DNA from: Sabethes cyaneus
Lineage: Eukaryota; Arthropoda; Insecta; Diptera; Culicidae
Length of the DNA: 64,000 nt
Assembly (NCBI RefSeq): GCF_943734655.1
Contig: NC_071355.1
Coordinates: 80,303,449 to 80,367,448, forward strand
Direction: 5' to 3'
The translations under genes and the position numbers were made by a program. The notes below the pieces were generated by a model, which ran no database searches, was not told the origin of the DNA, and was given only the letters and a program-made list of their open reading frames with translations. Numbering within the stretch: the first letter of the stretch is position 1; each line of letters starts with the position of its first letter. Below, piece by piece: positions 34,672 through 46,433 of this stretch.

Positions 34672-34925
34672 AGTACACCAAAATCAAATACAGGAGCTAA
34701 TCGACGATTTCAACAAATACCATCCCAGCCTACAATTCACGTGCGAAGAGGAGAAAGAGAACAACCTACCATACTTTCTCAAGGAAACAACAGCTTTAAT
34801 CGCCCATTGCATAGACGAACAACCTCACATCCGCAAAATATTAGACGAAGCTACAAACGATCGTCACTAGCCATACTAGAAATGTGTACAGCCCAAACGC
34901 AATCAACAAAAGAACAGACGTAGAA
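34672..34925 (+). pseudogene. Penelope-like reverse transcriptase fragment
   Basis: The plus strand reads QELIDDFNKYHPSLQFTCEE, then EKENNLPYF, the region before the C-terminal domain of Penelope-like RTs. Sequence after the frameshift (ALIAHCIDEQPHIRKI) is not typical. The arms 34596-34655 and 34722-34778 form an almost perfect inverted repeat. Confidence 0.65.
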
Positions 34926-35138
34926 GGATTAAATAGTATATATGCTGGAATACTATTTTCTATACAAAATAAAACCAAAAACACCCCTACACCCCCACTG
35001 CCTAATCAAGTATATCCACACACATGAACAATAATTGTAAAACTAGGTGACTCTTAGACCAGTAGTGCGGAAACAGAACAAAATCCTAAAAACAATAGTG
35101 ACAAACGATACTAAAAATTCATAGCAAATGACAAACTA

Positions 35139-35592
35139 CAGGTTATTTTATTTATTATTTATTATTTATTGAATAAAATTCATCTGACAAAATATTGTCT
35201 TAATGAAAAATAAAACGAACACAGGATCATGATAGTCTTCTCATAAAAACATGCAATGGAATGTTGAAGTCAAAAATGCTGTAAGCGAGATTGAATGCAC
35301 TGGCAATGGCACGGATTGGCTCATTTTGTCCGTATTGTCGACTACGAGCTGCGAGCTGTAAAAAGTTGCGTTGATGTATAACTCTCTCTGGAGCATAGAA
35401 GTAAAACTGCCGGAGTAGTTCAGGCGAATCGACTTCCGAAGTGATGATCTTAGCAGCAAAGAGAGCTTGTGCGATGAATCTTCTCCGTTCTAGGGTATCA
35501 ATTCCAAGTAGCCGACAGCGATCAGTGTAAGAAGCCAGGTTCGTAGCATCACGCCATGGTAGCCAACGAAGTGCGTAGCGAACAAACCTTTT
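35139..35592 (-). mobile_element. CR1/Jockey-like element G1, 3' portion
   Basis: The minus strand reads RFVRYALRWLPWRDATNLAS, CRLLGIDTLERRR and FAAKIITSEVDSPELLRQFY, then a 3' UTR ending in AATAAATAATAAATAATAAA. It is the continuation of the element at 36649-38890 beyond the inserted A3. Confidence 0.8.
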
Positions 35593-36648
35593 GACGTAGG
35601 ACTACGTCTTACGGCAAGTTTTGAGATAGGGTGTCATTCCAAAAAATCGAAAAATGCGAGCGTCACGAAAAATGAAAGGTTTTGAGCGCTAATAGCTCAG
35701 CGGTTTTCCGATCGATTTTCAATATTCTTACACCAATCGATCGGAAAATCTTCTAAGAATTGACCCAAATGAAGAAAAGTATGGATTCTTGATGTTGAAC
35801 TATTGAAAAATTGAAAATAATGAACCCATGTTTTACCAGAATTCTCGGTTCGTGATTGGTTGGAAGATTCTTTACGATGATCTAAACCTGTACCAATTTG
35901 ATATCTGTGCTTGGGAAGTAAGCCAAAACAAGTGACCAAGTTTCCTCATTTCAACAAGATTTCCTAACACCGCGGTTCAACCTAGACCATTTTGATGTCC
36001 TTGCTTGGGAAGTACGCCAGAGAGAGTAACAAAGCCCCCTCGTGCCAACAGATTTCTTACGAACGCGATTAAACCTAGTCCAATTTGATGTCTGTGTTAG
36101 GGAAGTATGACAGAAAAAATGACGCAAGTTCGTTGTCCCAACAGATCGCAAATTCTTTACTGCGAGATGATTAAACCTCGGCGAACTTGATATTTGTGTT
36201 GGAAAAATGTGCTACAGCTGTAGTGTTCGGTTATAATACGACTCTGTATGAATACGCATGCTTGCTGTTTCATTAGAAGTGTAGTGAAAAGATGTGCTGT
36301 GGATAAAATAGGATTGAATTGGTAAAATCCCTTCAACGTGGGAAACCATGGATAATAAAAACAATCTTTAATTTCAGTAAGGTAGCAGGAAAGCAAAAGT
36401 TTGTGTTCTTGATTTTGTTACATTGTTTTCAAATGCACAATCTTTTGAGAATTGAACGTATGCAATGTTACTATTTTGATAAATGTTACATACAACGCAT
36501 GTAGCATGTATATATGTTGCATATAGCATGTATACATGAAGAATCGAATGATTACAAGCATGAATACATGCCACTATCACTACAAAGAGACTTACGTAGT
36601 CCTGCGTCACCTATCTATGCGGTCGTGTCTTGCACACAACCCCTCTGA
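35593..36648 (+). mobile_element. Family A element A3, complete (HINE-like), 1056 bp
   Basis: The 5' end GACGTAGGACTACGTC sits after TTTT. The inverted subterminal motif is at about 36588-36606, then the hairpin (36621-36641, eight-pair stem with one mismatch), CTCTGA and TTTTT. The reading frame of G1 stops on one side (IARFERVQK) and resumes on the other (RFVRYALRW), so these are the true ends. Four diverged internal repeats of about 85-105 bases start near 35884, 35984, 36068 and 36173. Confidence 0.85.
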
Positions 36649-38890
36649 TTTTTGTACTCGCTCGAATCTAGCAATTCAACACGCTTGGTATGGACACCAT
36701 ATCACACTACTAAACTCAAGAACTGAGCGGACTAGTGCACAATACAACGCCCGTAGGCACAGCGAGTCGCGAAAGTCTTCGGAGATTTTGAATATAAAAC
36801 CAAGTTGTCTGTTGGCTTTCGTCAGAATGTCGTTGTAGTGAGGTTTGAAGGTCAACTCACAGTCAAGAGTAACTCCCAAGTCTCTAATTTGGTAGACCCG
36901 TTGAAGTCTGTGTCCAGCAATTGAATAAGTAAACATGATCGGTTTCTGTCTACGGTGAAAGGTTATCACATTGCATTTGTTGATACTAAGTGTCAAACAA
37001 TTCCGGGAGCACCAACTCTGCATACGATCTACACTTAGTTGCAAGTAGCCACAATCATTAGTACTGTTGATGATGTTATATATTTTGACGTCGTCGGCGT
37101 AAAACAGGCGGCAACCAGATGGCAGTATGACAGAAAGTTCGTTGATAAATAACGAGAACAAAAGTGGCCCAAGGTTACTGCCCTGGGGGACACCCGAAAC
37201 ATTCGTAAACACTTCGGAACTAGAAGCTCCGATCTTAACGCGAAGCGATCGGTTTATCAGATAGGATCTGAACCAGGCGACTAAGGATCTGTTGACTCCA
37301 AGTTTTTCTAGTTTCCTTAACAGTATTTCGTGGTCCACTCGATCAAATGCTGCCTTGAGATCAGTGTAGACAGCATCAACTTGTCCACCGTTGTCCATTG
37401 TGCGAACGCATAGTGATGCAAATTCGGTCAAATTTGTCGCAACAGGATAGAATCCATGCTGAGCAGTTGAAATGTAGTTCTTACATGAGCAGAAAAGCGC
37501 CTCATTGATAATAATCTCAAAAACTTTAGAACAGCAGCATAAGGAGGTGATGCCTCTGTAATTCCCAACGTCTCTCTTATCACCTTTTTTGTGAACAGGG
37601 AACATAAATGAGGATTTCCATAGTTCAGGAAATTTGTTCTCTTGCAGTGACCTGTTAAACAGTTTTGTAAGTGGAGTAACACCTCCGAGCACAACTTTAG
37701 AATGGACGCTGGAATGCCATCGGGACCAGCAGCATAAGAAAGCTTTAACTTTTGGAGTGCAGACATTACGATTTTTTCACTAATGTGAAATGGACAGAAC
37801 TCAAAAGTATCACTAGGACAGTCGTTGATGGCAATGGCGACTTGTTCAGGTGAGGCAGAACGTTCGTTGAACGAATTCCTGAAGTGTTGGACGAAAAGAT
37901 CGCACTTCTCAAGTTCAGAGTTAGCAACTTGTTCCCCAAGGTGAACCGACATTGGCAGACCAGCCTCTTTTTTCTTGGAATTTACGAAATGCCAAAATCG
38001 CTTTGGATTCCTGCACAGAGATGCCTGTGTGCGGAGAACATAGCGTTGGTACAGAAATCTATTCAGTTTCTTGTAGTAGTTACTCGCACGGTTGAATTCC
38101 TGTTTTGTAAGGTGAGAACGATTCCGGCAGTATCTTCGTAGAGCTCTAGCCCTCAGCCGTTTTAGCCTGCGTAGGCGATTGTTCGACCAAGGAGGTTTTA
38201 AAGGCGGGTGGGCGTCGGGTACAAATTCACTAATTAGGTTTACGATTGTTCGCTGGAAATAATCGACGGCGTCGTCAATACATGTAGCAGAGTTTATTGT
38301 CTGCCAGTCAACGCGAGAGATAGCGGATCTGATTCCATCATGATCAGCTCGGCGAAAGTCTGGTGTACCATCATTCCCGAAGGCAGACTCAAAAATGATC
38401 GGCGTTGGGAGATTCAACAGGACGTCCAAAGCAGGATGGTCTGCGTTGAGAGTGATCAAAGGCTCAATTGCTTCCGAAACGGTGCAGACTGGCGTTGCGG
38501 CCTCATTACTCAAGACTAAATCAAGAAATCTGGCGTTTTTGTTGGCAATACCATTGACTTGCACCAACCCATGTAGGGCAAAACCGTCGATAAGTGTAGA
38601 GCTGGCAGCAGATAAAGCCATTAGGGAGTCAACCTGGAAAGACCCGTCACTCGACTTGCACCATCGGAGCTGAGGTTGATTATAGTCCCCAAACTGCACA
38701 GCATAGTCACTGAGGTCCAAGTTGGAGCAAGCAGCACCGATAGAGTCCACGTGCTCATGAATGCTGTTAATATCATTACGTCGATCCGGGGGCAAATAGA
38801 TGACACCCACACTCACAACTCGACGAGACGTAGCGATTCTGACCCATAGCTGCTCTATAACATTGGACACAGGCGTTGGGTCGTTAGAAG
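36649..38890 (-). mobile_element. CR1/Jockey-like element G1, endonuclease and reverse transcriptase portion
   Basis: This is a 5'-truncated copy whose coding sequence is described separately. Together with the 3' part at 35139-35592 it makes about 2.7 kb of element. The short-repeat 3' tail favours a CR1-like over a poly-A Jockey-type element, though protein motifs such as YADDVKIY occur in both. Confidence 0.8.
36676..38870 (-). pseudogene. Endonuclease/reverse transcriptase of G1 with one frameshift
   Basis: The first frame (38870-37428) starts within the endonuclease: SVGVIYLPPDRRND, FGDYNQPQL and the catalytic-type NADHPALDV. It continues through AGPDGIPASILKL. It overlaps the second frame (37692-36676), so a frameshift lies at about 37560-37690. 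The second frame has PVHKKGDKRDVGNYRGI, catalytic YTDLKAAFDRV, SGVPQGSNLGPLLF, catalytic YADDVKIY and the thumb region DLGVTLD. Apart from this frameshift the frames are long and clean, so G1 is a fairly young copy. Confidence 0.85.
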
Positions 38891-39514
38891 GTTAGAAATA
38901 GTTGAATATAACAACAAAATCTACAATCAAAATTACCATATACAGGAACCCAAGGTGGAAACATACAACAACAGTGATAATTTTAGAAATTTTCAGACAA
39001 AATCATATAAGGTACCCCGGGGCAAGTGGGAATACGGGGTAAGTGGGAACGGAGCTCATAACTCTCCTCAACCTCATTTTCTCCAACCGAACCTTTCTAG
39101 AAATGAAAGATACAACTCAAACGCATGTATTAAAATTATAGATTATTTATAACAGGCATTCCAAACATCAAAATTGGACTTTCAATTTGAGCGTTATTTT
39201 CAATTTGCGTTGTAAGTTTGACGCACCTTTTTATGAATGATATTTTGGACACAGGCTTTACGTAAAAGTACATGTTTTTCTGCCAGTAGGTAAACATAAT
39301 GAGTGTATATCAAATTACACCCGAAAACTAGTTGTTTAATTTGACAAACGGCATTAAAAAAAATAGGTCAAAATAAGGTCGGCACTTGAAAGCACCCGGG
39401 GCAAGTGGGACCTATTAAAAATAAAGTGTTTCAGCACAAAACTTCCTGCCTTAATACATTTTTTAGATGAACTATCGAACGTTTTCAGTTCAATTGCATA
39501 ATATTTATACCAGT

Positions 39515-39850
39515 AAAGCTTTGTTATTGTTATTGTTATTGTTTATTAATCCATCGGACAAGTCTCGTCTACATGAATAAAAATTAAAGCTAGAACTACT
39601 ACTATTTACATCACACGGACAAGTTAAAATTCTTCAAGGTTTTTTTGAAACTTAACGCACATTGAGAAAAATCAAACAAGTGGTACACATTATTAAATTC
39701 ACAAAAAATAGCATAAACAGGATCATTTCTACCGTAGTTCGTCCGTCTGAAATTCAGTCTCAAGAACTCTCTGGATCTTAGGAGTACAACTGGCACGTTC
39801 AGATTGATCTGCTCTAGAAGTGGCGGTGAATCGATGTCTCCGAGCAATAG
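39515..39850 (-). mobile_element. CR1/Jockey-like 3' end fragment G3
   Basis: The minus strand reads LLGDIDSPPLLEQINLNVPV, then RLNFRRTNYGRNDPVY, the C-terminal extension of the G1 family, followed by a 3' tail of AATAAC repeats (about 39517-39548). It is 5'-truncated at 39850, where G2 abuts. Confidence 0.7.
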
Positions 39851-39851
39851 T

Positions 39852-40345
39852 TTAGTATTTAGTATTTATTTATTACCCAGTAGCGTAAAGGTAAACCTTT
39901 TTCAAATTTGCTACCTGCGGATGTCTTAGTATTGTACATCAAAAACTTAACTCTAACAAAAAAACTTAACTACTAACATTAATTGCGATTCCAATAATCG
40001 AGGCAGCCCCTCTTAAAAACTGTTTCAGAAGTTGATCGTTTAACAATCGGTGGTATTGCGTTATAGTTTATTACACCTCTAACGAACAGTGAGCTTGAGT
40101 AGCTAGTCGAGTTGTTGGGAGGAACTATCAGGTTCTGTAACCGTAGTTCTGTAGTTTGGCCGCAAATAAAGCTCTGGCTGAGTTGCGACGACGCTGTAAG
40201 GTCTCCATTCCGAATAAACGACAGCGATCCTCATACGGTGGCAGGCGTGTTGGGTCATTCCACGGAAGCAATCGTAAACCAAATCTTACGAACCGAGATT
40301 GGATAGCCTCAATTCTATTTGTCTTTAAAATAAAATAAAAAAAAA
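39852..40345 (-). mobile_element. CR1/Jockey-like 3' end fragment G2
   Basis: The minus strand reads NRIEAIQSRFVRFGLRLLPW, LPPYEDRCRLFGMETLQRRR and ALFAAKLQNYG, then a 3' UTR ending in AAATAAATACTAAATACTAA. The different tail and codons show it is another subfamily from G3. It begins just upstream of the IEAIQ motif. Confidence 0.7.
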
Positions 40346-41645
40346 CTTTAAAATAAAACCGAAAAAGGCTAAACCAAGCGCCCCTAAAAAAGAAGCCCAC
40401 ATGCACAGCTTGTGAGGGAACAAACAGTTTGGTCACATTTTGGTTACACCTAAACGATGTTAATTGAATTTGGAAAGTCAAATTTGATATAATTAAGGAA
40501 ATCTGCAACTGGAATTGAAACAATAAAGTGTTGTGATTATTAAAACGTAACTATCTCTTATGAGTAGCTCTACCGAATTGGACATGGTAGAATAAACAGA
40601 TCATAATCGTATTTTCGAGCTATTAAACAATGATTAATCCTAAATTACGTCTCGCAATAATTGGATACAACGACATATTCAACTACATTTCATTACAATA
40701 ATACTTTACAGCGTAATTGCTCACGATCTGTGTTTTATATAAATTATAAAGTCGCCCGTTGTGATCGGATTTTGTTACGTTATTTTTGAATGAACCTTTC
40801 GTACAAATATTGTTTTTGATGGCTTCTTGCAATGCTTTAACATTGCTGTATATTAACTTACACAATTTACTATTATTTTATGCTTTTTAATCAAATTTGA
40901 ATATAGGTTCCACTTGCCCCGGTAAATGGGGCAAGTGGGACCTATCGCCATAATTTTGAAAATTCTTTTCCAAATTCATTTCATGTAAATTGATAGGCCT
41001 TTTTCGTAATTAATCCTTCGAAGTGATACCACTGAAGAGTTTCTGTGCTAAAAGAATTTTGAAATAATCATAGGTATAGAAAACACAGTGGAATAAACCC
41101 AAACTATGCATTTTTTAGGTCCCACTTGCCCCGGTGTACCTTAGACAACGGACAGATTAGTTAGTGAGTAAATGATAAACACTAAAAATGGTTAAATATC
41201 TAAAATAAAATTGTTTATAGCCATTTCTCCATTTCCATTTCCCAAAAAATAATTACTTTTTGGCTAACAAACAATTCAGCTAACGAATTTCGAAGTTATA
41301 TTGATCATCAATTAGCGAACGAACACTGCATGTCACAAGTTCTCTTTGCAAGAAATAGATGCAATATGATTGAAATTATGATATTGCCAGCATCATGGGA
41401 TTTCAGTAAAATTTAGCAACTTTAGCATTAACTAGCAACTGAGGTCCATGTCAGTTACTGATACAGAAGTTCACGCGATTTTTCACGTGGAAGGGACTAG
41501 CCGATATTTTAGAGTGTAACCTTTAAGTGTGATTCCTTGCTAGGTATGAGTTATCGTGTGAAAATACAAAAAATGTGGAATCCTGTCGCCTACGTTTGAA
41601 ACAATCTGATTAATAATGGTTTCAGTTTTGATTTTACTGAAAACC

Positions 41646-41786
41646 GACAATTGAAAAGGGCCCAAGTAGAAAATGTAAATAATCCGTGTGAGGGTTCATT
41701 TTTCTATGCTAGTCCAGCAAGGAATAACTCTCACTCGACTTGTTTACATTTTGGACTTGGGCACCTTTTCAATTGTTGGTCGAGAA
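41646..41786. mobile_element. Short foldback MITE with about 40-bp arms
   Basis: CGACAATTGAAAAGGGCCCA at the left is matched by inverted CGACCAACAATTGAAAAGG at the right, continuing through AAAATGTAAA. The spacer is about 50 bp. No target duplication was confirmed. Confidence 0.6.
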
Positions 41787-41994
41787 ATTTCAAAACTACT
41801 GTATATCGATAAAATCCTCTGAAGCTCCCAAGTTACTCGCACCGTTGTAAGCTGCTAGAATTAGATTCTTTATCTCTTCGTCGTGATATCGTCAGATTAA
41901 CGTTTATGTCAAATATTCTGCAATCACATATTGCTTGTCCCGTTTTGTTACATTGTCTCAATCTATTTATATAAGAGGCTTATGTCTGTACCTC

Positions 41995-42540
41995 ACTGGT
42001 CGACTGTTGGACTGCTCGATAGCTCAACTGGTTGACTAGACTGCTCGACTGGACTGCTCGATTTGATTGCTCGACTGGACTGCTCGATTTGATTGCTCGA
42101 CTGGACTGCTTAACTGAATTGTTCGATTCGATTGCTCGATTCAACTGCTTGATTGGACAGATCGGCTTGTCTGGAAATGAAATAAAAATAAAATAAAAAT
42201 TAAAAAATTAAAGTCAGATCGACTTGACTGCTTGACTGAGCAGCTCTATTGAACTGCACGACTGGACTGTTCGATTCGACTGCTCGACTGGACTGCTTGA
42301 CTGGACAACATGATTCTTCTGCTCGACTCAACTGTTCGATTCGACGCTCGACTCAACTGCTTGATTCCACTGCTCGACTAGACTACTCGACTCAACTGCT
42401 CCAGTAAACTGCTCGACTGGACTGATCGATTAAACTGCTCAACTCAACTGCTTGACTTCTGCTTGATTCGACAGCTCGACTTAACTGCTCGATTCAACTA
42501 CTCGACTGAACTACTTGACTCGACTGCTTGACGAAGAAGA
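41995..42540. repeat. Degenerate minisatellite of GACTGCTCGA-type units
   Basis: Units of about 12-13 bases (CTGCTCGACTGGA, TTGCTCGATTTGA) recur more than 30 times with frequent changes. A 40-base AT-rich interruption lies at about 42175-42215. Confidence 0.8.
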
Positions 42541-42815
42541 AATTGAAATTATTCATCTCGATGAGTAAGCTTATTCTAACCTCTATCTGTAAACTACAGG
42601 GTGGCCAGTTCCGTACAATGGATCTGAACCCTATCCAGCAGGTTGGAGTTCGCTTCCTTCTACACCTGTCTAAATTTTATTCTATAACTGAAAAATGATA
42701 TAAAAAAAAGGCACAAAGTCGCATCCTATTGGATGCGGAAAATCGAATTTTGTTTTCAGGCATCTGTGCGGCCACCCAGAAACTTCTATTTAATAAGACT
42801 TCTAATTAAATTTGC

Positions 42816-44400
42816 ATGGCTTCATCAATAGCTATGCATGAAATGAATGAGAGGCAAACAGCGATAAATCTGAAAAATGTCATTGAGGAAGAATTGGCCG
42901 GATTTAATATCGATTTGAAGCAGGTATTATCCGTAACTAGTGATAACGGAAACAACATGTTAGCAGCCGCTCGTTATTTCAAAAACATGAAGATGGCAAC
43001 GAAAGACGAAACAGCAGTATCGCTAGGTTCGATTATTCCAGAGGAGCTTGCTGCAATATCGTCAGTTGGAACCCAAGAAACTCACGATAGCGAAAATGAC
43101 GATGAGGAGTTTGGCGAAGCTTCTAATGATGTTGAGTTTGAGGAAGAAAATGACATTGAACCTGAAACTGAAACTGAAATAGAACCTGACTTTTCGTATG
43201 ATGCGTCTGATTTTGAAAATCCTAACGATGACGATGAGACTGAGCAGATTTTAGGGAGCGTAAGGTGTGGAGCCCACACTGCACAGTTGGCAGTGTGGGA
43301 TGTTATTAAAAAATACAAAACAACTCTTTCCGATTTAAATTAAAAATGCATTAAAATGCGACATATTGCAACACGTAAGCTATTCATACTAAATAAAACT
43401 CCATTGCCACCAAAAGTGAATGAGACGAAGTGGAACATGTGGTTCATTCTGTTAAGGTACCTACAGGCAATAAAAGATACACAGCTTATGGTATTGCTTA
43501 AAAATCCGGATAAAGATTTAGGTAAATGCTCTTAATTTTAAATTATAAAAACCAATATTTAATTATATTTTGTTATTTCAGATTTTTCGCAACATTCGGT
43601 TTTTATAGAAAATTTTTGCAAAGCGTTTGAACCTTCTTTTAATCTGACATTAAAATTACAAAAGATACATGTTGCTTTATCCCAGTTTAATACGGATTGG
43701 CTGGTTTGTCTAGCGCATTTAAATGCCATTGCTGCAGCAGGAAACGACCTGGCTAAGCAGCTATTGAAATCAATGGAAAATAGGTTAAATAAATTAAATA
43801 CGACCATAAAAAAATTGTTTCAGTTTCCGGCTATGACTCTTTTATGTACAATATCTTGGAGCTATATTATGCAATATAGTGGACCCCCGTCCGTTTGAAC
43901 GATTCCTCATGCAAACTAACGGGGTTACTTTTTAATTTGAACAACTGGCCACCCTAAATATGCGAAAACTCGTATGAACTGGCCGCCCTGCTCTTTGTTA
44001 TTGTTTTGATGGTTTGATTTAGTTAGCAGTTGCAAGCAGCGAATATTTCATTCTCCGATCGAATTTCTATCGTAATCGTTGGGAAACAGATTATGAAACT
44101 GATTAAACATGCTAGACCAGTACAAACAAATTGTGTTCATGTGCATTGTCTGCATTAGGATATGATGCCATGTTGAGAATGACATTTGAACATTTGACAT
44201 TTTTAATTTGCATGTCGTGCAAACCAACGGGGTTCAAATTAAAAAGTGTTCAGATTAAAAACGGTCAAACGAACGGGGGTCCACGGTATAAGAACTCAAA
44301 GAAATATAGTAATACAAAGACTAAACATCTTCGCAAACACTGGCCAATGGAATGTATCCTCAGTTTTCTGAATTCTGAACAGATATTTATGTTTTCCAGA
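42816..44400 (+). pseudogene. hAT-superfamily transposase relic with intron, split by a MITE
   Basis: MHEMNERQTAINLKNVIEEE and LSVTSDNGNNMLAA (a catalytic Asp region) are followed by a very acidic linker and VRCGAHTAQLAVWDVIKKYK, the conserved hAT C-H-A-H-QL block. A shifted frame has RKLFILNKTPLPP and ETKWNMWFILLRYL ending at a donor-like AG|GTAAAT (43521). After an intron with acceptor TTTCAG (43581), FSQHSVFIENFCKAF and VALSQFNTDWLVCLAHL follow. A 410-bp MITE interrupts the frame at 43877, after which YKNSKKYSNTKTKHLRKHW continues. A CAGGGTGGCCAG end-like sequence at 42596 could be the 5' terminus. The N-terminal BED finger and the C-terminal dimerisation domain are not seen. Confidence 0.7.
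43877..44286. mobile_element. pogo-like Tc1-mariner MITE, 410 bp, TA target
   Basis: Ends TAGTGGACCCCCGTCCGTTT and inverted CCGTGGACCCCCGTTCGTTT are flanked by TA on each side (43875-43876 and 44287-44288). The GTGGACCC start is like that of pogo/Tigger-group elements. The paired motifs AACGGGGTT and GAACTGGCC recur inside. Confidence 0.8.
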
Positions 44401-45008
44401 TCGTAAGATTCGGGCTCAACTGCTTATGATATACGTCGTCACAATTTACGTTATCCGCCATTTTTTCGCCCTCCAGCAGCAAGAGCAAATTATGCGTATA
44501 ATGTGCCAGTAACTAGTATGTGTCGTTTGTTTAATCATTATTCAGATGTCTTTGATTTTAATTTGTCACGTGTAGTCATTAAGAAGTCATTTGTACGTGC
44601 ACTTTCATTATAAATAATATCTTTGTTAATATTAAGTTGTGTATCACTCAAATCTATCGAAGTGAAAAGCTATGCAATTTCACAGCACCGTTTACGTTCA
44701 GGATATCAATTTCGTCTAAGCTCAATTGAATTGCGTTCTGCGCTCGTAAGTTGATCATTCTTATAACAGCCTCTCCCTGCTGAATTACTTAACATCATAA
44801 CAAACTTACCATTCATGTTGCTGTCTACCGACAGTTGTACCCACAACTTATTCCTGAGATTATTGTTTTTGTACGAATATATTAATTATCTCGTTTAGGC
44901 TAGTAGTTTCTTCAGTTTCTTCATCCTGCAAAAAAAGAAAAGAAAATCCTAGAGTAAAATTCCGTACCTGATTATTGTTATTATAATTTATAGCATTTTG
45001 TATAAAAA

Positions 45009-45190
45009 TCAGAGGGGTTGTGCACAAGACACGACCGCATAGGTGACGTAGGACCACGTAAGTCTCTTTGTAGCGATAGTAGGATGTATCCATGTATGTA
45101 ATAATACGATTCTTCATGTACACAACCTACATACGTAACGTTTATCAAAGTAGAAACATTGTATATGTTGAATCCTCAACCGATTTTGGA
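45009..45190 (-). mobile_element. Family A element 3' end (A4), truncated
   Basis: Inverted order from the left: A-run, TCAGAGGGG, hairpin (about 45016-45036), GGTGACGTAGGACCACGTAA, then the TACATGAAGAATCG-type block of family A. The match fades by about 45190 and no 5' end is present. Confidence 0.75.
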
Positions 45191-45820
45191 GTTATATCCA
45201 TGAATTGATTGAATCTATTGTATTGGCCCGATAACACCGAGCACGCTCGGCATCGGTCCTTGGTTGTTTAGCCGAGTTTTCGGATAGTTGATCCTTTGTG
45301 CGCTTTCGGAAATCGCGCACATATTTCGCTGCCATATACTGAGACATTATAATTCTTAGTATTTTATACACTCTAATAAAAGTAGTCACTAATAAAAGTA
45401 CGAACTGCTAATACTGAACGGGAATTTAGAGAAAGTTTTGTCCCAATTCCTTTTGGATTATGATATCTGTGTCAGGGAATGAATCGAGGACCCAGGGTAC
45501 ACCGTATCAGATTTCAAAATTTAATGTAATTCAATACATTTCATTCTCTATTCTATGGTCAAAGTCAACCGATTTTGGAGCTATATCCATGAATTGATCG
45601 AATATATTTTATAAAAACGAAACCAAGCCAGTAACTAAATCAAACAGTAAATAATTTTTTATGATGTTTCTACGTTGAATAGTGCTTTTCCTCGGGTAAT
45701 CGGTAGACGGTACGCGCGAGTTTTCAGAAAGTTGAAAATTTTGCGCAACTTTTCTGCCGCTTACAAAAGAACACTCATAATAAAGCATTTACAACCTGCA
45801 GACGTTTTGGAAGTCGCAGA

Positions 45821-45992
45821 TAGTGATGTCCGTTAATCGTTCAATTAATTCAACTAATGAAATAACAAGAGGAATATTCGACTAATTTTTAATCGAATAC
45901 TGTCAGCACAAATAGTTAAATTAATCGATAAGTGCAGACAACGCTCACCGATTAATCGGTAATCGAATAATTGAAAATTTCAGACATCACTA
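45821..45992. mobile_element. hAT-type MITE, 172 bp, perfect 8-bp target duplication
   Basis: Ends TAGTGATGTCCG and inverted TAGTGATGTCTG are flanked by GTCGCAGA at 45813-45820 and 45993-46000. The interior is AT-rich with ATTAATCG-type motifs. Confidence 0.85.
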
Positions 45993-46143
45993 GTCGCAGA
46001 AAATGTAGCCTGTGACCAGAAAACTTATTTCCGTCATTTGTCGGTCGTCCGCAATGGCGAAAAATTCAACTTTTCCCTCGTTTCCTGTGTTATTATGGTA
46101 TTAACTGGACAAGAAAATATAATAAACTCTTCAATCGTTGTGT

Positions 46144-46159
46144 GGCCCTTGAAAGGACC
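46144..46159 (-). promoter_or_regulatory. Second histone-type stem-loop near the H2A pseudogene
   Basis: GGTCCTTTCAAGGGCC on the minus strand, followed by ACACAAC. It resembles the histone 3' stem-loop with one loop base lost. It lies 230 bases beyond the H2A stem-loop, so it may come from a second histone gene fragment. Confidence 0.5.
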
Positions 46160-46388
46160 GATTGTTTCATTATCATAACTCCAGCTTGCAATAAACTTGC
46201 ACTAACGCACTTAACGTAGTTCTCTGTTCGGTAAATTGGAGTATGAACCACCAGCAACAAGCGAACAAAACCGCGAGAGGTGATCGGTTAAAATTATTTG
46301 ATAAGAAGCGAGCAATTAGATCAATCTAAATTAAATAGAATTAAAATCAGTGAGTGAAAATTCCTCAAATCCTCATGAACATATGTTT

Positions 46389-46404
46389 CGTTCTTAAAAG
46401 AACG
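46389..46404 (-). promoter_or_regulatory. Histone stem-loop downstream of the H2A pseudogene
   Basis: CGTTCTTTTAAGAACG is a perfect six-pair stem with a TTTA loop, preceded by AAAAC and followed by AAACA, located 30 bases after the H2A frame. It fits the processing signal of replication-dependent histone mRNAs. Confidence 0.7.
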
Positions 46405-46433
46405 GTTTTTCGGCGTGATATGCTGGAAATTTA

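Larger units (their letters stand above)
39010..41141. mobile_element. TA-flanked DNA element J with GGGGCAAGTGGGA termini
   Basis: The left end AGGTACCCCGGGGCAAGTGG and the inverted right end AGGTACACCGGGGCAAGTGG are flanked by TA (39008-39009 and 41142-41143), as for Tc1/mariner-type elements. The core GGGGCAAGTGGGACCTAT recurs near each end (39400-39417 and, on both strands, 40911-40945). No transposase is present. Retroelement 3' ends G2 and G3 lie inside and account for about 830 bp. Confidence 0.75.
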
